Source: CAWIVH01 sp963839475
GTDB lineage: Bacteria > Acidobacteriota > UBA6911
Assembly (NCBI GenBank): GCA_963839475.1
Contig: CAWIVH010000006.1
Span: 190,714 to 254,713, forward strand
Length of the DNA: 64,000 nucleotides
Reading direction: 5' to 3'
The translations under genes and the position numbers were made by a program. Shown one piece after another: positions 37,869 through 46,854 of this stretch. Within the stretch, counting starts at the first letter, position 1. Each line of letters starts with the position of its first letter. The notes beneath the pieces are model-generated. The model saw only the letters and a program-made list of their open reading frames with translations, was not told where the DNA came from and ran no database searches.

Positions 37869-40038
37869 TCGGAATCTTTCCAAGATTGAATATCGGTTAG
37901 GCCTTTGCCTGGCTGTTTGCTTTTTCCTGCTGCCGGCTGCCGCCCGCGCTCAAAAGTCCGAAGACTGCCTCATGTGTCACAGCGACAAAAGCCTGACCAT
38001 GAAAAAGGGCGAGCGTACGGTGGATCTCTTTGTCGATGTCGCGAAGCTGAAGGGCTCTGCGCACGGATCGGCCGACTGCGTCGATTGTCACAAGGGATTC
38101 AAAGCCGACGAGATGCCCCACGCCAAGGTCATTCGGCCGGTCGACTGCCAGTCCTGCCACGACATCATCGCCTATCCGAAAAGCGTGCACGGCAAGCTGG
38201 TGGGAGAGGAAGGCAAGAAAAAAGCCGTCGTGGCCGCAGCATGCAAAGACTGCCACGGCACTCACAATATCCTGTCACCCAAGGATCCCAAATCCCTGGC
38301 GAACCGTTCCCATCCTTCGCAAACTTGCGGCAAGTGCCATCAGGACGCCGAAAAGCATTTCGAACAGTCGGCGCACGGCCAGGCACTGGCGCAAAACGTG
38401 AAAGGCGCCCCTTCCTGTATCGACTGTCATGGCGAGCACAACGTCGAGCCCACCGATAGCCGTCAATCGCCGATGTACAAAACCAGCGAAGCCAAGGTGT
38501 GCCTGCGCTGCCATCAGAACGACGAGAATGTGCGGCAGCGGGTGGGGCCGTCAGCCGGATTCATCGGGGCTTATGAAACCAGCGTCCACGGGCTCGCTCT
38601 CGCCGCCGGAAATGAGAAAGCGGCAACCTGCAGCGACTGTCATGGCGCCCACGACATGAAGAGGGGCAAAGATCCAACTTCGAGCGTCAACAAATGGAAC
38701 ATTCCCCAAACCTGCGCCCGCTGCCACACGGACATCGCCAAGATTTACGGCGAGAGCATCCACGGCAAGGCGCTTCAGTGGGGCTCGAAAGACGCACCCT
38801 CGTGCACGGAATGCCACGGAGAGCACCAGATTTACGCCCCGAAGGACCCCCGGTCGCGGGTCGCTGCCAAGAATGTGTCCGTGCAAGTCTGCGCCCCGTG
38901 TCACAGTTCCGTCCAGCTGACCCAAAAGTTCGGGATGTCCAGCCAGCGATTCCAGACCTTTGAAGACAGCTATCATGGCCTGGCCTCCAGGGGAGGCTCG
39001 GTGGCGGTGGCCAACTGCGCCAGTTGCCATGGCGTTCACAACATCAAACAGTCTTCGGACCCGACGTCCACCATCAACAAGGCAAACCTGGCAACGACCT
39101 GCGGAGCCTGCCATCCGGGCGCCGGTGCGAATTTCGCGAAGGGTTCCGTACATATCACCCTCGCACCCCAGGGGGACAAAGTCCTTTACTGGATCCGGAA
39201 CATATACATCTGGATGATCGTGCTGGTGGTCGGCGGGATGACCGTGCACAACCTGCTCGACTTCGTGAAGAAGGGCAAGCACGTCCTTGCCGTCCGGAGG
39301 GGCTACCACCCCCGTCATCATCATGGCCCGACGCACTACGTACGCATGACCCTGAACGAGCGTCTCCAGCATGCAACCATGTTCTCCAGCTTTATCATTC
39401 TCGTCGTCACTGGCTTCATGCTCAAATTCCCCGATGCCTGGTGGGTGATACCAATCCGGCAAATGAGTGAAAAGGTGTTCGAGGTACGGAGTCTGACTCA
39501 CCGGATCGCCGGCATTGCCATGATCGCGGTGAGCGCCTTCCACCTTTTTTACCTTTTCTTAACGGATCGTGGCCGGGGTTTGCTGCGCAGCCTCCTGCCC
39601 AAGGTCCAGGATGCCCGCGACGTCGTACTGCAGATCAAGTATTACCTCAAAATCTCGGAATCCAGGCCGCGATTCCACCGCTTCGGCTACATCGAAAAAG
39701 CCGAGTACTGGGCCCTCGTCTGGGGCGTCATCGTCATGGCCGCCACCGGCCTGATTCTCTGGTTCGACAACTTCTTCATCAACAAGCTGACGAAGCTCGG
39801 GTGGGATATCGCCCGCACCATCCACTACTACGAAGCCTGCCTGGCAACGCTGGCGATTATCGTCTGGCACTTTTATTTCGTGATCTTCAACCCCGAGGTC
39901 TACCCGATGAATCTGGCATGGTTCACCGGCAAGCTCACGGAAGAGGAGATGGCCAACGAACATCCGCTCGAACTCGAAGAGATCCTGGGGGAAAAGATAG
40001 AGGACATCGAAGAATCCGTCGAAGAAGAGGTCGGATGA
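37843..40038 (+). CDS. Multiheme cytochrome c - cytochrome b fusion with 13 CxxCH motifs
   Basis: About 731 residues, a shorter paralogue of the preceding gene. The ATG at 37843, overlapping its stop region by 26 nt, is used; an in-frame TTG is 2 codons earlier. A long N-region precedes the signal helix (RLGLCLAVCFFLLPAAARAQ). Thirteen CxxCH sites run from CLMCH near residue 45 to CGACH near 425, with the same SIHGK/SVHG spacer phrases. The cytochrome b part has five to six hydrophobic helices with His residues in THRIAGIAMIAVSAFHLFY and TIHYYEACLATLAIIVWHFYF. An acidic tail (EEILGEKIEDIEESVEEE) ends it. Translational overlap implies a shared complex or coordinated synthesis. Role is inferred from CbcL-like and related quinol dehydrogenase modules. 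Confidence 0.93.
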   Translation: MPCFLPIVDRNLSKIEYRLGLCLAVCFFLLPAAARAQKSEDCLMCHSDKSLTMKKGERTVDLFVDVAKLKGSAHGSADCVDCHKGFKADEMPHAKVIRPVDCQSCHDIIAYPKSVHGKLVGEEGKKKAVVAAACKDCHGTHNILSPKDPKSLANRSHPSQTCGKCHQDAEKHFEQSAHGQALAQNVKGAPSCIDCHGEHNVEPTDSRQSPMYKTSEAKVCLRCHQNDENVRQRVGPSAGFIGAYETSVHGLALAAGNEKAATCSDCHGAHDMKRGKDPTSSVNKWNIPQTCARCHTDIAKIYGESIHGKALQWGSKDAPSCTECHGEHQIYAPKDPRSRVAAKNVSVQVCAPCHSSVQLTQKFGMSSQRFQTFEDSYHGLASRGGSVAVANCASCHGVHNIKQSSDPTSTINKANLATTCGACHPGAGANFAKGSVHITLAPQGDKVLYWIRNIYIWMIVLVVGGMTVHNLLDFVKKGKHVLAVRRGYHPRHHHGPTHYVRMTLNERLQHATMFSSFIILVVTGFMLKFPDAWWVIPIRQMSEKVFEVRSLTHRIAGIAMIAVSAFHLFYLFLTDRGRGLLRSLLPKVQDARDVVLQIKYYLKISESRPRFHRFGYIEKAEYWALVWGVIVMAATGLILWFDNFFINKLTKLGWDIARTIHYYEACLATLAIIVWHFYFVIFNPEVYPMNLAWFTGKLTEEEMANEHPLELEEILGEKIEDIEESVEEEVG

Positions 40039-40042
40039 ATCC

Positions 40043-41374
40043 GTGGTGCTGGACAAGATTTTCAAGCTTCGTGAAAACGGGACCGATATAAAGACCGAGG
40101 TAATAGGGGGCGTCACGACTTTCATGACGCTTTCCTACATACTCTTCGTCCAGCCGACGGTGCTTTCGGCCTGTGGTATGGACTTCGGCTCCGTTTTGAC
40201 GGCCACCTGCATCGCCAGCGCTTTGGCGACCTTCCTGATGGGATTTTACGCCAACTACCCGATCGCGCTTGCTCCGGGGATGGGGCAGAATTTCTTCTTT
40301 GCCTACACGGTGGTCCTGCAAATGGGAATCCCCTGGCCGAAGGCGCTGGGGGCTGTGTTCATTTCCGCCGTTCTTTTTCTGGCGCTCTCGTTTTTCGGCT
40401 TTCGTGAAAGATTGATCGACGGGATTCCCGATTCGCTGAAGGAAGCGATCGCGGTTGGCATCGGCCTGTTCATCGCTTTCGTGGGTTTTCAATGGGCGGG
40501 CATTGTGGCCGCATCTCCCGGGACCATGGTGGCTTTGGGACCGTTGAAAAGCCGGCCCGTCCTGCTGTCCATTTTCGGGCTCGGCTTCACACTGGTGCTC
40601 CAGGCACTTCGAGTGCGCGGAGCCATCCTCTGGGGGATTTTGGCGACTGCGGCCCTGGGATTGCCCCTGGGAGTCGTTCATTACCACGGCCTGGCCGGGG
40701 GCTTCCCGGGCATTTCCTCCACCCTGTTACGACTCGACATCAAGGGAGCCTTCGATCTCGGACTGTTCAGCGTGATCTTTGTGTTTTTCTTCCTCGCGCT
40801 ATTCGACACAGTGGGTACGCTGATCGGAGTCAGCAGCCAGGCCGGGCTGATGGTGAACGGAAAACTCCCGAGAGCGAGGCAGGCGCTGGCGGCGGATGCA
40901 TTTGGATCGGTGGCGGGATCGGTGTTGGGAACCTCGACTATCACCGCCTACATCGAAAGCGCTGCCGGGGTGGCCGAAGGCGGCCGCACGGGTCTGAGCA
41001 ACTTCGTGACAGGCACTTTGATGCTGCTCAGCCTGTTTTTTTACCCGCTGACACGGATGGCCGGTGAGGGGGTTCCGATGGCAGCCGGAGGGCGAATTTA
41101 TCCCGTCGTTGCGCCGGCACTGATCGTCGTGGGAAGCATGATGCTTCAGAACGTGAGACGGATCCGGTGGGAGGATCCCACGGAAGCCATCCCCTCGTTT
41201 CTGACAATGGTTATCATGCCGTTCGCCTACAGTATCACCGAGGGGATTGCCTTCGGATTCATTTCCTATGCGGTTCTCAAGCTGATCGCGGGGCGAGGGC
41301 GCGAGGTTCACTGGATCGTTTACCTCTTCGCCCTCTTATTCCTGCTGCGCTACGCCCTGGCGGGAAGCGGCTAA
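40043..41374 (+). CDS. NCS2/AzgA-like purine (hypoxanthine/guanine/adenine) permease
   Basis: A 443-residue integral membrane protein with about 12-13 hydrophobic helices. It begins at a GTG 4 nt after the cytochrome gene stop. The AzgA-type N-terminal element GGVTTFMTLSYILFVQP is clear, followed by GMGQNFFFAYTVV and later ALFDTVGTLIGVSSQAGL and GTSTITAYIESAAGVAEGGR. The AzgA subfamily imports hypoxanthine, guanine or adenine with protons. Its place in the cytochrome operon is odd, as no metabolic link is obvious; it may simply be co-transcribed. The stop is 10 nt before the convergent anti-sigma gene. Confidence 0.93.
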   Translation: MVLDKIFKLRENGTDIKTEVIGGVTTFMTLSYILFVQPTVLSACGMDFGSVLTATCIASALATFLMGFYANYPIALAPGMGQNFFFAYTVVLQMGIPWPKALGAVFISAVLFLALSFFGFRERLIDGIPDSLKEAIAVGIGLFIAFVGFQWAGIVAASPGTMVALGPLKSRPVLLSIFGLGFTLVLQALRVRGAILWGILATAALGLPLGVVHYHGLAGGFPGISSTLLRLDIKGAFDLGLFSVIFVFFFLALFDTVGTLIGVSSQAGLMVNGKLPRARQALAADAFGSVAGSVLGTSTITAYIESAAGVAEGGRTGLSNFVTGTLMLLSLFFYPLTRMAGEGVPMAAGGRIYPVVAPALIVVGSMMLQNVRRIRWEDPTEAIPSFLTMVIMPFAYSITEGIAFGFISYAVLKLIAGRGREVHWIVYLFALLFLLRYALAGSG

Positions 41375-41383
41375 GAAAAAATT

Positions 41384-42145
41384 TCAATCGTAAACCGAAA
41401 TCCGGCTGAAGGTGAGAACCAGGTGCGAATCCACGGCTCGGCCGTTGTGGCTTGCGGGTCGGAAGCGCGCGCTCTGGATCATGTCGCTGAAGTCGCTCAG
41501 AAGCGCATTGTCCGAAGAGTACTCGAGAACATCTTGAATCTGCGCCACTCCCATCCGGTCCACTTTGGTCACCACCGAGATCGAGTCGTCATGCGAGGCA
41601 TGCGACGCATTCTGGCTGAAATTGAGCAGGTACAGATCGTTGATCTGGGGATCACTGGGGGGTATGGGCCTTCTCTGGGCTTCCATTCGGGACATTCCCA
41701 GGTTTTTCATAAGCATCTGGGGAAGCTGCTGGCGCAGAGCACTTCGGTCGGCATCCTGGCGATCCACATAGATCGGCTGCACGGCCGCCACGATGGCGCA
41801 GAAGAGAACGAAGGTCGCCGCAGAACCGAGCAGCCGGGTCACATACCACAGCCCTTCCGTCGTCCGGATGATGGACCATCGATATTCGAGCGCCTGGCGT
41901 AACATGGCGCGCCAAGTCTCCCGCCGGGCCTTCTCCAGGCGAAGGTGGACGAGGCGGTGGAGGTATTCCGGCGCCTCGACCTTCTCCAGGGATGCCAGCT
42001 TCTGACGCAGCCGGCGCAAACGCTCGAATTCCGTTCTGCAGGCAGTGCATCCCCCCAGATGGTCGGCGACGCGGCAAGACCCCTCTTCTTCCAAAACCTC
42101 ATCGAGGTATGCCGATAAAATCGGCAAGATTTTTTCGCATTTCAT
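41384..42145 (-). CDS. Zinc-finger anti-sigma factor with a TonB-like C-terminal domain
   Basis: A 253-residue single-pass membrane protein. The N-terminal cytoplasmic part is a zinc-binding anti-sigma domain with C3, H29, C33 and C36 in the CxxxLSAYLDEVLEE...HLGGCTAC pattern. One transmembrane segment (about residues 107-126, LLGSAATFVLFCAIVAAV) crosses the inner membrane. The periplasmic C-terminus ends with DMIQSARFRPASHNGRAVDS and LVLTFS, which resembles the TonB C-terminal fold seen in many Acidobacteriota proteins. RBS GGAGG lies before the ATG. It lies downstream of the ECF sigma gene with a 28-nt gap, so it most likely restrains that sigma factor until a periplasmic signal. Confidence 0.85.
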   Translation of the reverse strand: MKCEKILPILSAYLDEVLEEEGSCRVADHLGGCTACRTEFERLRRLRQKLASLEKVEAPEYLHRLVHLRLEKARRETWRAMLRQALEYRWSIIRTTEGLWYVTRLLGSAATFVLFCAIVAAVQPIYVDRQDADRSALRQQLPQMLMKNLGMSRMEAQRRPIPPSDPQINDLYLLNFSQNASHASHDDSISVVTKVDRMGVAQIQDVLEYSSDNALLSDFSDMIQSARFRPASHNGRAVDSHLVLTFSRISVYD

Positions 42146-42173
42146 AGAGGACCTCCGATAACTCCCGGTCCCT

Positions 42174-42809
42174 TCAACCCAGAACGCCGTTCAGCCGCCG
42201 CTTCAAGTCTTCGCGGCCTCGCGCAATTCGCGACTTGACGGTGCCCAACGAAATCCCCAGGGATTCTGCAATTTCCTCGTAGGACATTCCTTCCACATCT
42301 CTCATGACGACCGCAATTCTCTGCTGCACCGGCAACCGCAACAGAGACTGTTCGATCTGGTCACGCTCTTCCCTCAAAAGAACAGTTTCTTCAGGTGTTT
42401 TCCCCGAGGACGCCAGGGAATCCGCCAGGCTGTATCTCCCGTCCGCCGCGAGATGTTCATCCAACGATACCGTGCCTCGCCGCCGCAGGCGATTCCACCA
42501 TCGGCACCGGTTTGCCGCGCGATTGACGGTGATCCGATAGATCCAGGTCTTCAAACTGGATTCACCCCGGAACAGGTGCATCTGGCGGTAAATGATCAGG
42601 AACACTTCCTGGCACAGATCGAGCGCTTCCTCACGGTCACCTAGAACCCGGAAGCAGAGCTGGAAAACCATGCCGTTATAGAGTTCAAACACACGTTCAA
42701 ACCCGACCGTGACTGCCTCACGGAATCCCGCCGTGTCGGACGACCGGTCCGGCAGGATATTGTCGTTTTCATATCCGGCAATTGCAGCTTCTTCCGGAAA
42801 CATTTTCAT
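42174..42809 (-). CDS. ECF-type sigma-70 factor (RpoE-like)
   Basis: A 211-residue alternative sigma factor. Region 2 is visible as LYNGMVFQLCFRVLGDREEALDLCQ followed by RGESSLKTWIYRITVNRA; the linker is Ser/Glu-rich; and region 4 is VQQRIAVVMRDVEGMSYEEI followed by ESLGISLGTVKSRI, which recognises the -35 element. An N-terminal extension of about 40 residues is longer than the family average. The start is uncertain as no strong ribosome-binding site precedes the ATG. The anti-sigma gene follows immediately. Target promoters are unknown; the GGAAC-type -35 was not found in its own upstream region. Confidence 0.93.
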   Translation of the reverse strand: MKMFPEEAAIAGYENDNILPDRSSDTAGFREAVTVGFERVFELYNGMVFQLCFRVLGDREEALDLCQEVFLIIYRQMHLFRGESSLKTWIYRITVNRAANRCRWWNRLRRRGTVSLDEHLAADGRYSLADSLASSGKTPEETVLLREERDQIEQSLLRLPVQQRIAVVMRDVEGMSYEEIAESLGISLGTVKSRIARGREDLKRRLNGVLG

Positions 42810-42898
42810 CGTCGCGCCGACCCGCGCTTTCTCACGGGTCTCCTCCGGAAATTATCCTTAAACAATTAGACATGGATTGGAAGCAAAAGTTCCGTTTT

Positions 42899-43235
42899 TT
42901 AATTCAGGGGAGCGACAGGAGGGAAATCAGCCCCGGCAAACAGGGCTTCCAATTCGACTTGAGTGAGCTTCTGCACCTTCTCCATATACTGCGACATTTC
43001 AAGCAGCTTTGCCATTTTCGCCCGGCGGTCGGGCATGCCGGCCAGCAGGCGCTGCAGTCTGCTGTGAAAAAGTTCCGTATCGGCCCCATCCGGCAATTTC
43101 TGTATGAGGGCCTGTTCCACCACGTAGGCGATCATGGCCGTCGAATAGTAGCTTGCTGTCCCATAGGCGCCCAAGAGCAAGAAGAGCCAGGATCGAAACG
43201 ACGATCAGCCTGTTCTGGAAGGTCATAATCAGCAT
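42899..43235 (-). pseudogene. Small membrane-anchored protein of unknown function, apparently frameshifted
   Basis: The start at 43235 opens MLIMTFQNRLIVVSILALLA, a good single transmembrane or signal segment, but the frame then loses sense. One frame over, from about 43180, the sequence continues as GAYGTASYYSTAMIAYVVEQ and a helical tail through LLAGMPDRRAKMAKLLEMSQ to the stop at 42899. Deleting one G of the GGG in CTTGGGCGCC joins the two as ALGAYGTASYY. The joined product would be about 111 residues with one helix and a long amphipathic helix. No family recognised. The joint is inferred; the 93-residue TTG-initiated frame alone is the alternative. Confidence 0.55.
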
Positions 43236-43290
43236 GTAATCCCTGAAAATTAAAGTATATCAGATCGGGGAAATCGGCCGGAAATGCCTG

Positions 43291-43299
43291 TGATATAAT
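43291..43299 (+). promoter_or_regulatory. Extended -10 promoter element for the RDD gene
   Basis: TGATATAAT: the TG dinucleotide 1 nt upstream of a perfect TATAAT. No clear -35 box at the usual distance. It lies 45 nt before the ATG of the zinc-ribbon RDD gene. Confidence 0.5.
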
Positions 43300-43344
43300 G
43301 CATCGGAATTGACCGCTGGTTTTTCCATATAGGCGCTGATATCC

Positions 43345-44424
43345 ATGGATGCAACGGTTGAGTTTTGCCACAAATGTGGCAGTCATGAGTTGGATGCCTC
43401 AGGTCGCTGCCCGGCATGTGGAGATGCTGCACCCTCCCAGGCGCAGCCTGAACCGGCGCCCTCCCCAAAACCCGGCGTTCCCGGCTTCGCCGGATTGATC
43501 CAGATGGACATTTCCGGCGCCGAAAGCCAAAACACTGGAGAAACGCCGGAGTGGAAGCTGGAGCTCTCCAAGCGTCTGGTTGAAATCCGGCGCAAACGGG
43601 GGCTCGAGATTTCCGAAGCTCCAACCCTGCCCTTCGCAAATCCCGAAAACGAACAGCGGGCCAATCCCGGAGAAGCGGGAACGCAGCCTGTGGAAGCCCC
43701 GAAGCCCAACCCGAAAACTGCGGTGCGCCGCCCACGCCCTGCGCCAAAAATCCAGGAGCGGATTGGGTCCAGTCCAGCCCGCCAGCCGCAGAAAAATGAG
43801 GCTGCGCTCCCCCTTTTCCGTGCCAACAAGACCGTCCCTAGGCAGTCCCCCGCGGCGCAGGCAGGCGGCGACCGCCCGAGCGCTACAATCACCGATCCCG
43901 ACCCGGAGAAGGTTCAAAAGCTGATCGACAGTATCATGCTGCGCCAGGGTGCGGAATCCGCGCCATCTATTCCTGCCGTTGCCGCAGCCCAGCCCCGCAT
44001 CGATTCACACCCACACGAGGAAAAGGTGGTTCTGCTTTCCCGGACCCTATCCGGCCTGATCGACCTGCTGATCATCGGCCTATTTACCGGCTCGTTTATT
44101 ATTGCCGCCGACATCTTTTCCGGAATCGATATTGTGGATAGGACAAGCAAGGCTTACTACACCCTCCTGCTGCTTGCCACCCACCTGGTTTACTCGTTTT
44201 TTTTCCTGGGGATTGCCAATCAAACCGTTGGAATGATGATCAAGGATCTCCGCATCGTCGGATCCAAAGGGCAACGCCCCAGCCTTGCTTGCATCGGAGG
44301 GCGAAGCCTGGCCTACCTGCTCTCGTGGCTATCCTGCGGAGCCGGATTTGTCTGGGCAATTTTCGACCGGCAATCCAGGTGCTGGCATGATCGTCTTTCC
44401 GGCACCCGGGTCGTGCGGGTATAG
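43345..44424 (+). CDS. Zinc-ribbon plus RDD-family membrane protein
   Basis: A 359-residue protein. The first 30 residues form a zinc ribbon with C8, C11, C22 and C25 (FCHKCGSHELDASGRCPACG). A long Pro/Ala/Glu-rich, probably disordered region follows (residues about 30-215). The last 140 residues are an RDD domain with three hydrophobic helices: LSRTLSGLIDLLIIGLF, TLLLLATHLVYSFFFLGIAN and RSLAYLLSWLSCGAGFVWAIF, with the Arg-Asp elements of the family. RDD proteins are implicated in ion transport or antiport but their role is mostly unknown. It is convergent with the next gene, 5 nt apart. Confidence 0.85.
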   Translation: MDATVEFCHKCGSHELDASGRCPACGDAAPSQAQPEPAPSPKPGVPGFAGLIQMDISGAESQNTGETPEWKLELSKRLVEIRRKRGLEISEAPTLPFANPENEQRANPGEAGTQPVEAPKPNPKTAVRRPRPAPKIQERIGSSPARQPQKNEAALPLFRANKTVPRQSPAAQAGGDRPSATITDPDPEKVQKLIDSIMLRQGAESAPSIPAVAAAQPRIDSHPHEEKVVLLSRTLSGLIDLLIIGLFTGSFIIAADIFSGIDIVDRTSKAYYTLLLLATHLVYSFFFLGIANQTVGMMIKDLRIVGSKGQRPSLACIGGRSLAYLLSWLSCGAGFVWAIFDRQSRCWHDRLSGTRVVRV

Positions 44425-44429
44425 GATCC

Positions 44430-45716
44430 TCACCATCCAGAGATTCGAGAGGCCTCGCTATCCGGAAGCCCGACCAGGAACCGCACGCTATCCCCATCTA
44501 ATCGAAGAGCATGGAATCCGGCGGAATTGGTCATATGGAATCCAGAAGCCGACTCTTCGGACCTTTTGGATCCTGGGAATCGGCTCTTAAACCAGGAATC
44601 CATCGCAGCGTAAAACTGCCCGGCATCTTCGACCGAATCCCAAACCGTGGAAACGAAAACCGCGGAATCCCCGGCGGAATTCTGGACAAGGAGAACCTCA
44701 TCTCCACCCCAGCCCGCCGCGGCAGTTCTGGCCGTTTCCTCCGGTACAAAAGCCTTGAGCATAAGGTAAATTGAAAATTCCCCCAGAACATTGTGATAGG
44801 AGGACTTCCACCCGGGCGACATCGCCGGCGAAGGATCCTTCAATTCCACAGTCCGGGGCTGATCTCGCGTTTCCAGGTACTTTTCCGGATGCATGATCTG
44901 CTCCGTGGATGCAGGCAAATCCTGGTAGAGCTTATCAACGGCACCCCAAGGCTGGCTTGAGCGAAGCTTCTGCAGAAAAGCCGCACCATAACCATAGGGG
45001 AAAAGTAACTCCTCCTTGAGGAACATCGGAGCTTCCTTGAACACTTCGAACTGAGATTCCATGGCTGAAAACTGCTGCCGCATAACAGTGACAAGGTTAG
45101 GGAGCTGGGTGAAATTCCTGCCCGCCGGCTCGAGCATATAGTCGAGCATCACGGCCATGGCATCACCTTCGAAGATCGCCTGGCGTGCAAGGGAACGATC
45201 ATCGTTGTTGCTCCTGCGGTCCTCCTTTTGAAATCGTCCGATATCGAAATGCTGATCCTGCAGGGCATGAGTCAGCTCATGCACCATCACGGGTTTTTGC
45301 TGATCCATCGGCAGCCAGGCCGCGATGAAGAAGGTTTTTTTCTCGGGATCGTAGTACCCGCCTACCTGCTCCGTCAGAAGTTTCAGGGTAAAGTCTTTGT
45401 AGTCCATGGAGGGCGGTATCAGGCCGAGCTTTTGGATAACCTTGCCCTCCCATCGCAGTTGCGCCTCGTCGTAGTTGTCCTTCACGTGAGATTCCAGGAA
45501 CTTCGAAATCTCGGCACGGCTTTTCACTCCTTTTTGTATGGGACCCTTAGATTCCAGGCCGCGCAATACAGCCACCCGGGCTATGATCTCGTCCGCAGTC
45601 TTCAGAAGGTCTGACGGAGATTCCTGGGGAAATGCCATCGAGGCAAATCCTGCCGGCGTGAAAAGCGCCAGCAAAATAAAGACAATTCGCAGAAGCAGCG
45701 ATTTGGTTTGCATCAT
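44430..45716 (-). CDS. Secreted putative zinc metallopeptidase (HExxH)
   Basis: A 428-residue protein with a signal peptide (MMQTKSLLLRIVFILLALFT and following Ala-rich segment) and a GAGGG ribosome-binding site. The catalytic zincin-type motif is HELTHALQDQHFD at residues 146-158, with His146, Glu147 and His150; a candidate third ligand lies in IFEGDAMAVMLDYML about 40 residues later. The rest has no recognised domain. Similar Acidobacteriota and Deltaproteobacteria proteins are annotated hypothetical; peptidase activity is inferred only from the motif. It is divergent from nuoA with about 270 nt between. Confidence 0.7.
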   Translation of the reverse strand: MMQTKSLLLRIVFILLALFTPAGFASMAFPQESPSDLLKTADEIIARVAVLRGLESKGPIQKGVKSRAEISKFLESHVKDNYDEAQLRWEGKVIQKLGLIPPSMDYKDFTLKLLTEQVGGYYDPEKKTFFIAAWLPMDQQKPVMVHELTHALQDQHFDIGRFQKEDRRSNNDDRSLARQAIFEGDAMAVMLDYMLEPAGRNFTQLPNLVTVMRQQFSAMESQFEVFKEAPMFLKEELLFPYGYGAAFLQKLRSSQPWGAVDKLYQDLPASTEQIMHPEKYLETRDQPRTVELKDPSPAMSPGWKSSYHNVLGEFSIYLMLKAFVPEETARTAAAGWGGDEVLLVQNSAGDSAVFVSTVWDSVEDAGQFYAAMDSWFKSRFPGSKRSEESASGFHMTNSAGFHALRLDGDSVRFLVGLPDSEASRISGW

Positions 45717-45921
45717 CCCTCACATGGTTGATTTCATGATGGCTGAGCGTGATGGGGGCCAATGGCCCTCAACGGCGCTCACGGCCCCCTGCGCCACCCG
45801 GAGATGATATGCCCCGGGCCCTGCGCAGTCAATGCCGGCGCCATCATCACGCATCCTCTAAATGCTTGTATTATTTTGTCTTAGGAATATATTGTGCAAC
45901 GAAAAGACTCCGATTATTGGT

Positions 45922-45950
45922 TTGCTTTCGAGTTTGGTCAATGCTAAATT
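45922..45950 (+). promoter_or_regulatory. Possible promoter of the nuoACGH operon
   Basis: TTGCTT (45922-45927) and TAAATT (45945-45950) are 17 nt apart and about 40 nt upstream of nuoA. Both are imperfect, so this is a weak candidate; the divergent peptidase gene must have its own promoter in the same 274-nt gap. Confidence 0.3.
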
Positions 45951-45990
45951 AATTCCCTTCGGCTTGTCGGAGAAGGGTTTAAAGACCGCC

Positions 45991-46344
45991 ATGGATATAA
46001 TGCTGCCGATTCTGATCATGGGAGCCCTCGTTGGGGGAATCGCGACGCTTTTCATCGTCGCATCGGCCCTGCTGGGGCCGAAGAAAAGAACACCGGTAAA
46101 GGACGAGCCGTTTGAATGCGGCATCGCATCGGATGGAATTTCCCACCGCTCTGTCCCGGTTCGCTTTTACCTCATGGCCCTCCTCTTCATCCTGTTCGAT
46201 GTGGAAATGGCGTTTTTATTTCCCTGGGCCGTCGTTTTCCGCGAGTTGGGGATGTTCGGTTTCATCGAGATGCTGATCTTCATAGCGGTAGGCGGGGTAG
46301 GATTTATTTACGCATGGAAAATAGGCGCAATGGAATGGGAGTAG
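45991..46344 (+). CDS. nuoA: NADH-quinone oxidoreductase subunit A
   Basis: Small membrane subunit of complex I, 117 residues, with three transmembrane helices and the family motif DEPFECGI. The frame extends 43 codons upstream; the ATG at 45991 is used because the protein then begins MDIMLPILIMGALVGG, the usual first helix. Its stop overlaps the nuoC start region. No nuoB follows, unlike most nuo operons. Confidence 0.95.
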   Translation: MDIMLPILIMGALVGGIATLFIVASALLGPKKRTPVKDEPFECGIASDGISHRSVPVRFYLMALLFILFDVEMAFLFPWAVVFRELGMFGFIEMLIFIAVGGVGFIYAWKIGAMEWE

Positions 46345-46847
46345 AAAATCCGGCGGAAAAACAGAATCCGGCGAAGGCAGCATTAGATCTGCTCGGCGAG
46401 GAATTTCCCGAAGCGGTGCTGGAAACCTCCATGCCCCAGGGAGATGCTTGCGTTACAGTGCGGACTGAAATGCTGAGCCGGATCCTCGAGTTTTTGAAAA
46501 ACGATCCTCGGCTCGGCTTCAATGTTCTTGCGGATCTCACCGCGGTCGATCACATGGGAAGGGAGCCTAGGTTTGACGTGATCTACAATCTTCTCGCCCT
46601 GCCAGCACGCCGCCGCTTGCGGGTGAAAGTCAGAGTCGATGAAAACGACAACTCCATTAAGACAGCCTGCGCCTTATGGAGTTCAGCGAACTGGCTGGAA
46701 CGGGAAGTGTGGGATATGTTCGGCATCCGTTTTGCCGGCCATCCCAACCTGAAACGAATATTGATGTACGAGGAATTCCAGGGTCATCCGCTCCGAAAAG
46801 ACTACCCGGTGAGAAAGCGCCAGCCGCTCGTCGGGCCAAAGAACTGA
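46335..46847 (+). CDS. nuoC: NADH-quinone oxidoreductase subunit C
   Basis: Peripheral-arm subunit of complex I that helps anchor the N2 cluster region; about 170 residues. The family block is clear: NWLEREVWDMFGIRFAGHPN, then KRILMYEEFQGHPLRKDYPV. An ATG at 46314 (7 codons earlier) is also possible. The start overlaps nuoA's stop codon region by 10 nt. In most bacteria nuoB precedes and nuoD follows; both are missing here. Confidence 0.94.
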   Translation: MGVENPAEKQNPAKAALDLLGEEFPEAVLETSMPQGDACVTVRTEMLSRILEFLKNDPRLGFNVLADLTAVDHMGREPRFDVIYNLLALPARRRLRVKVRVDENDNSIKTACALWSSANWLEREVWDMFGIRFAGHPNLKRILMYEEFQGHPLRKDYPVRKRQPLVGPKN

Positions 46848-46854
46848 GGAAGCA

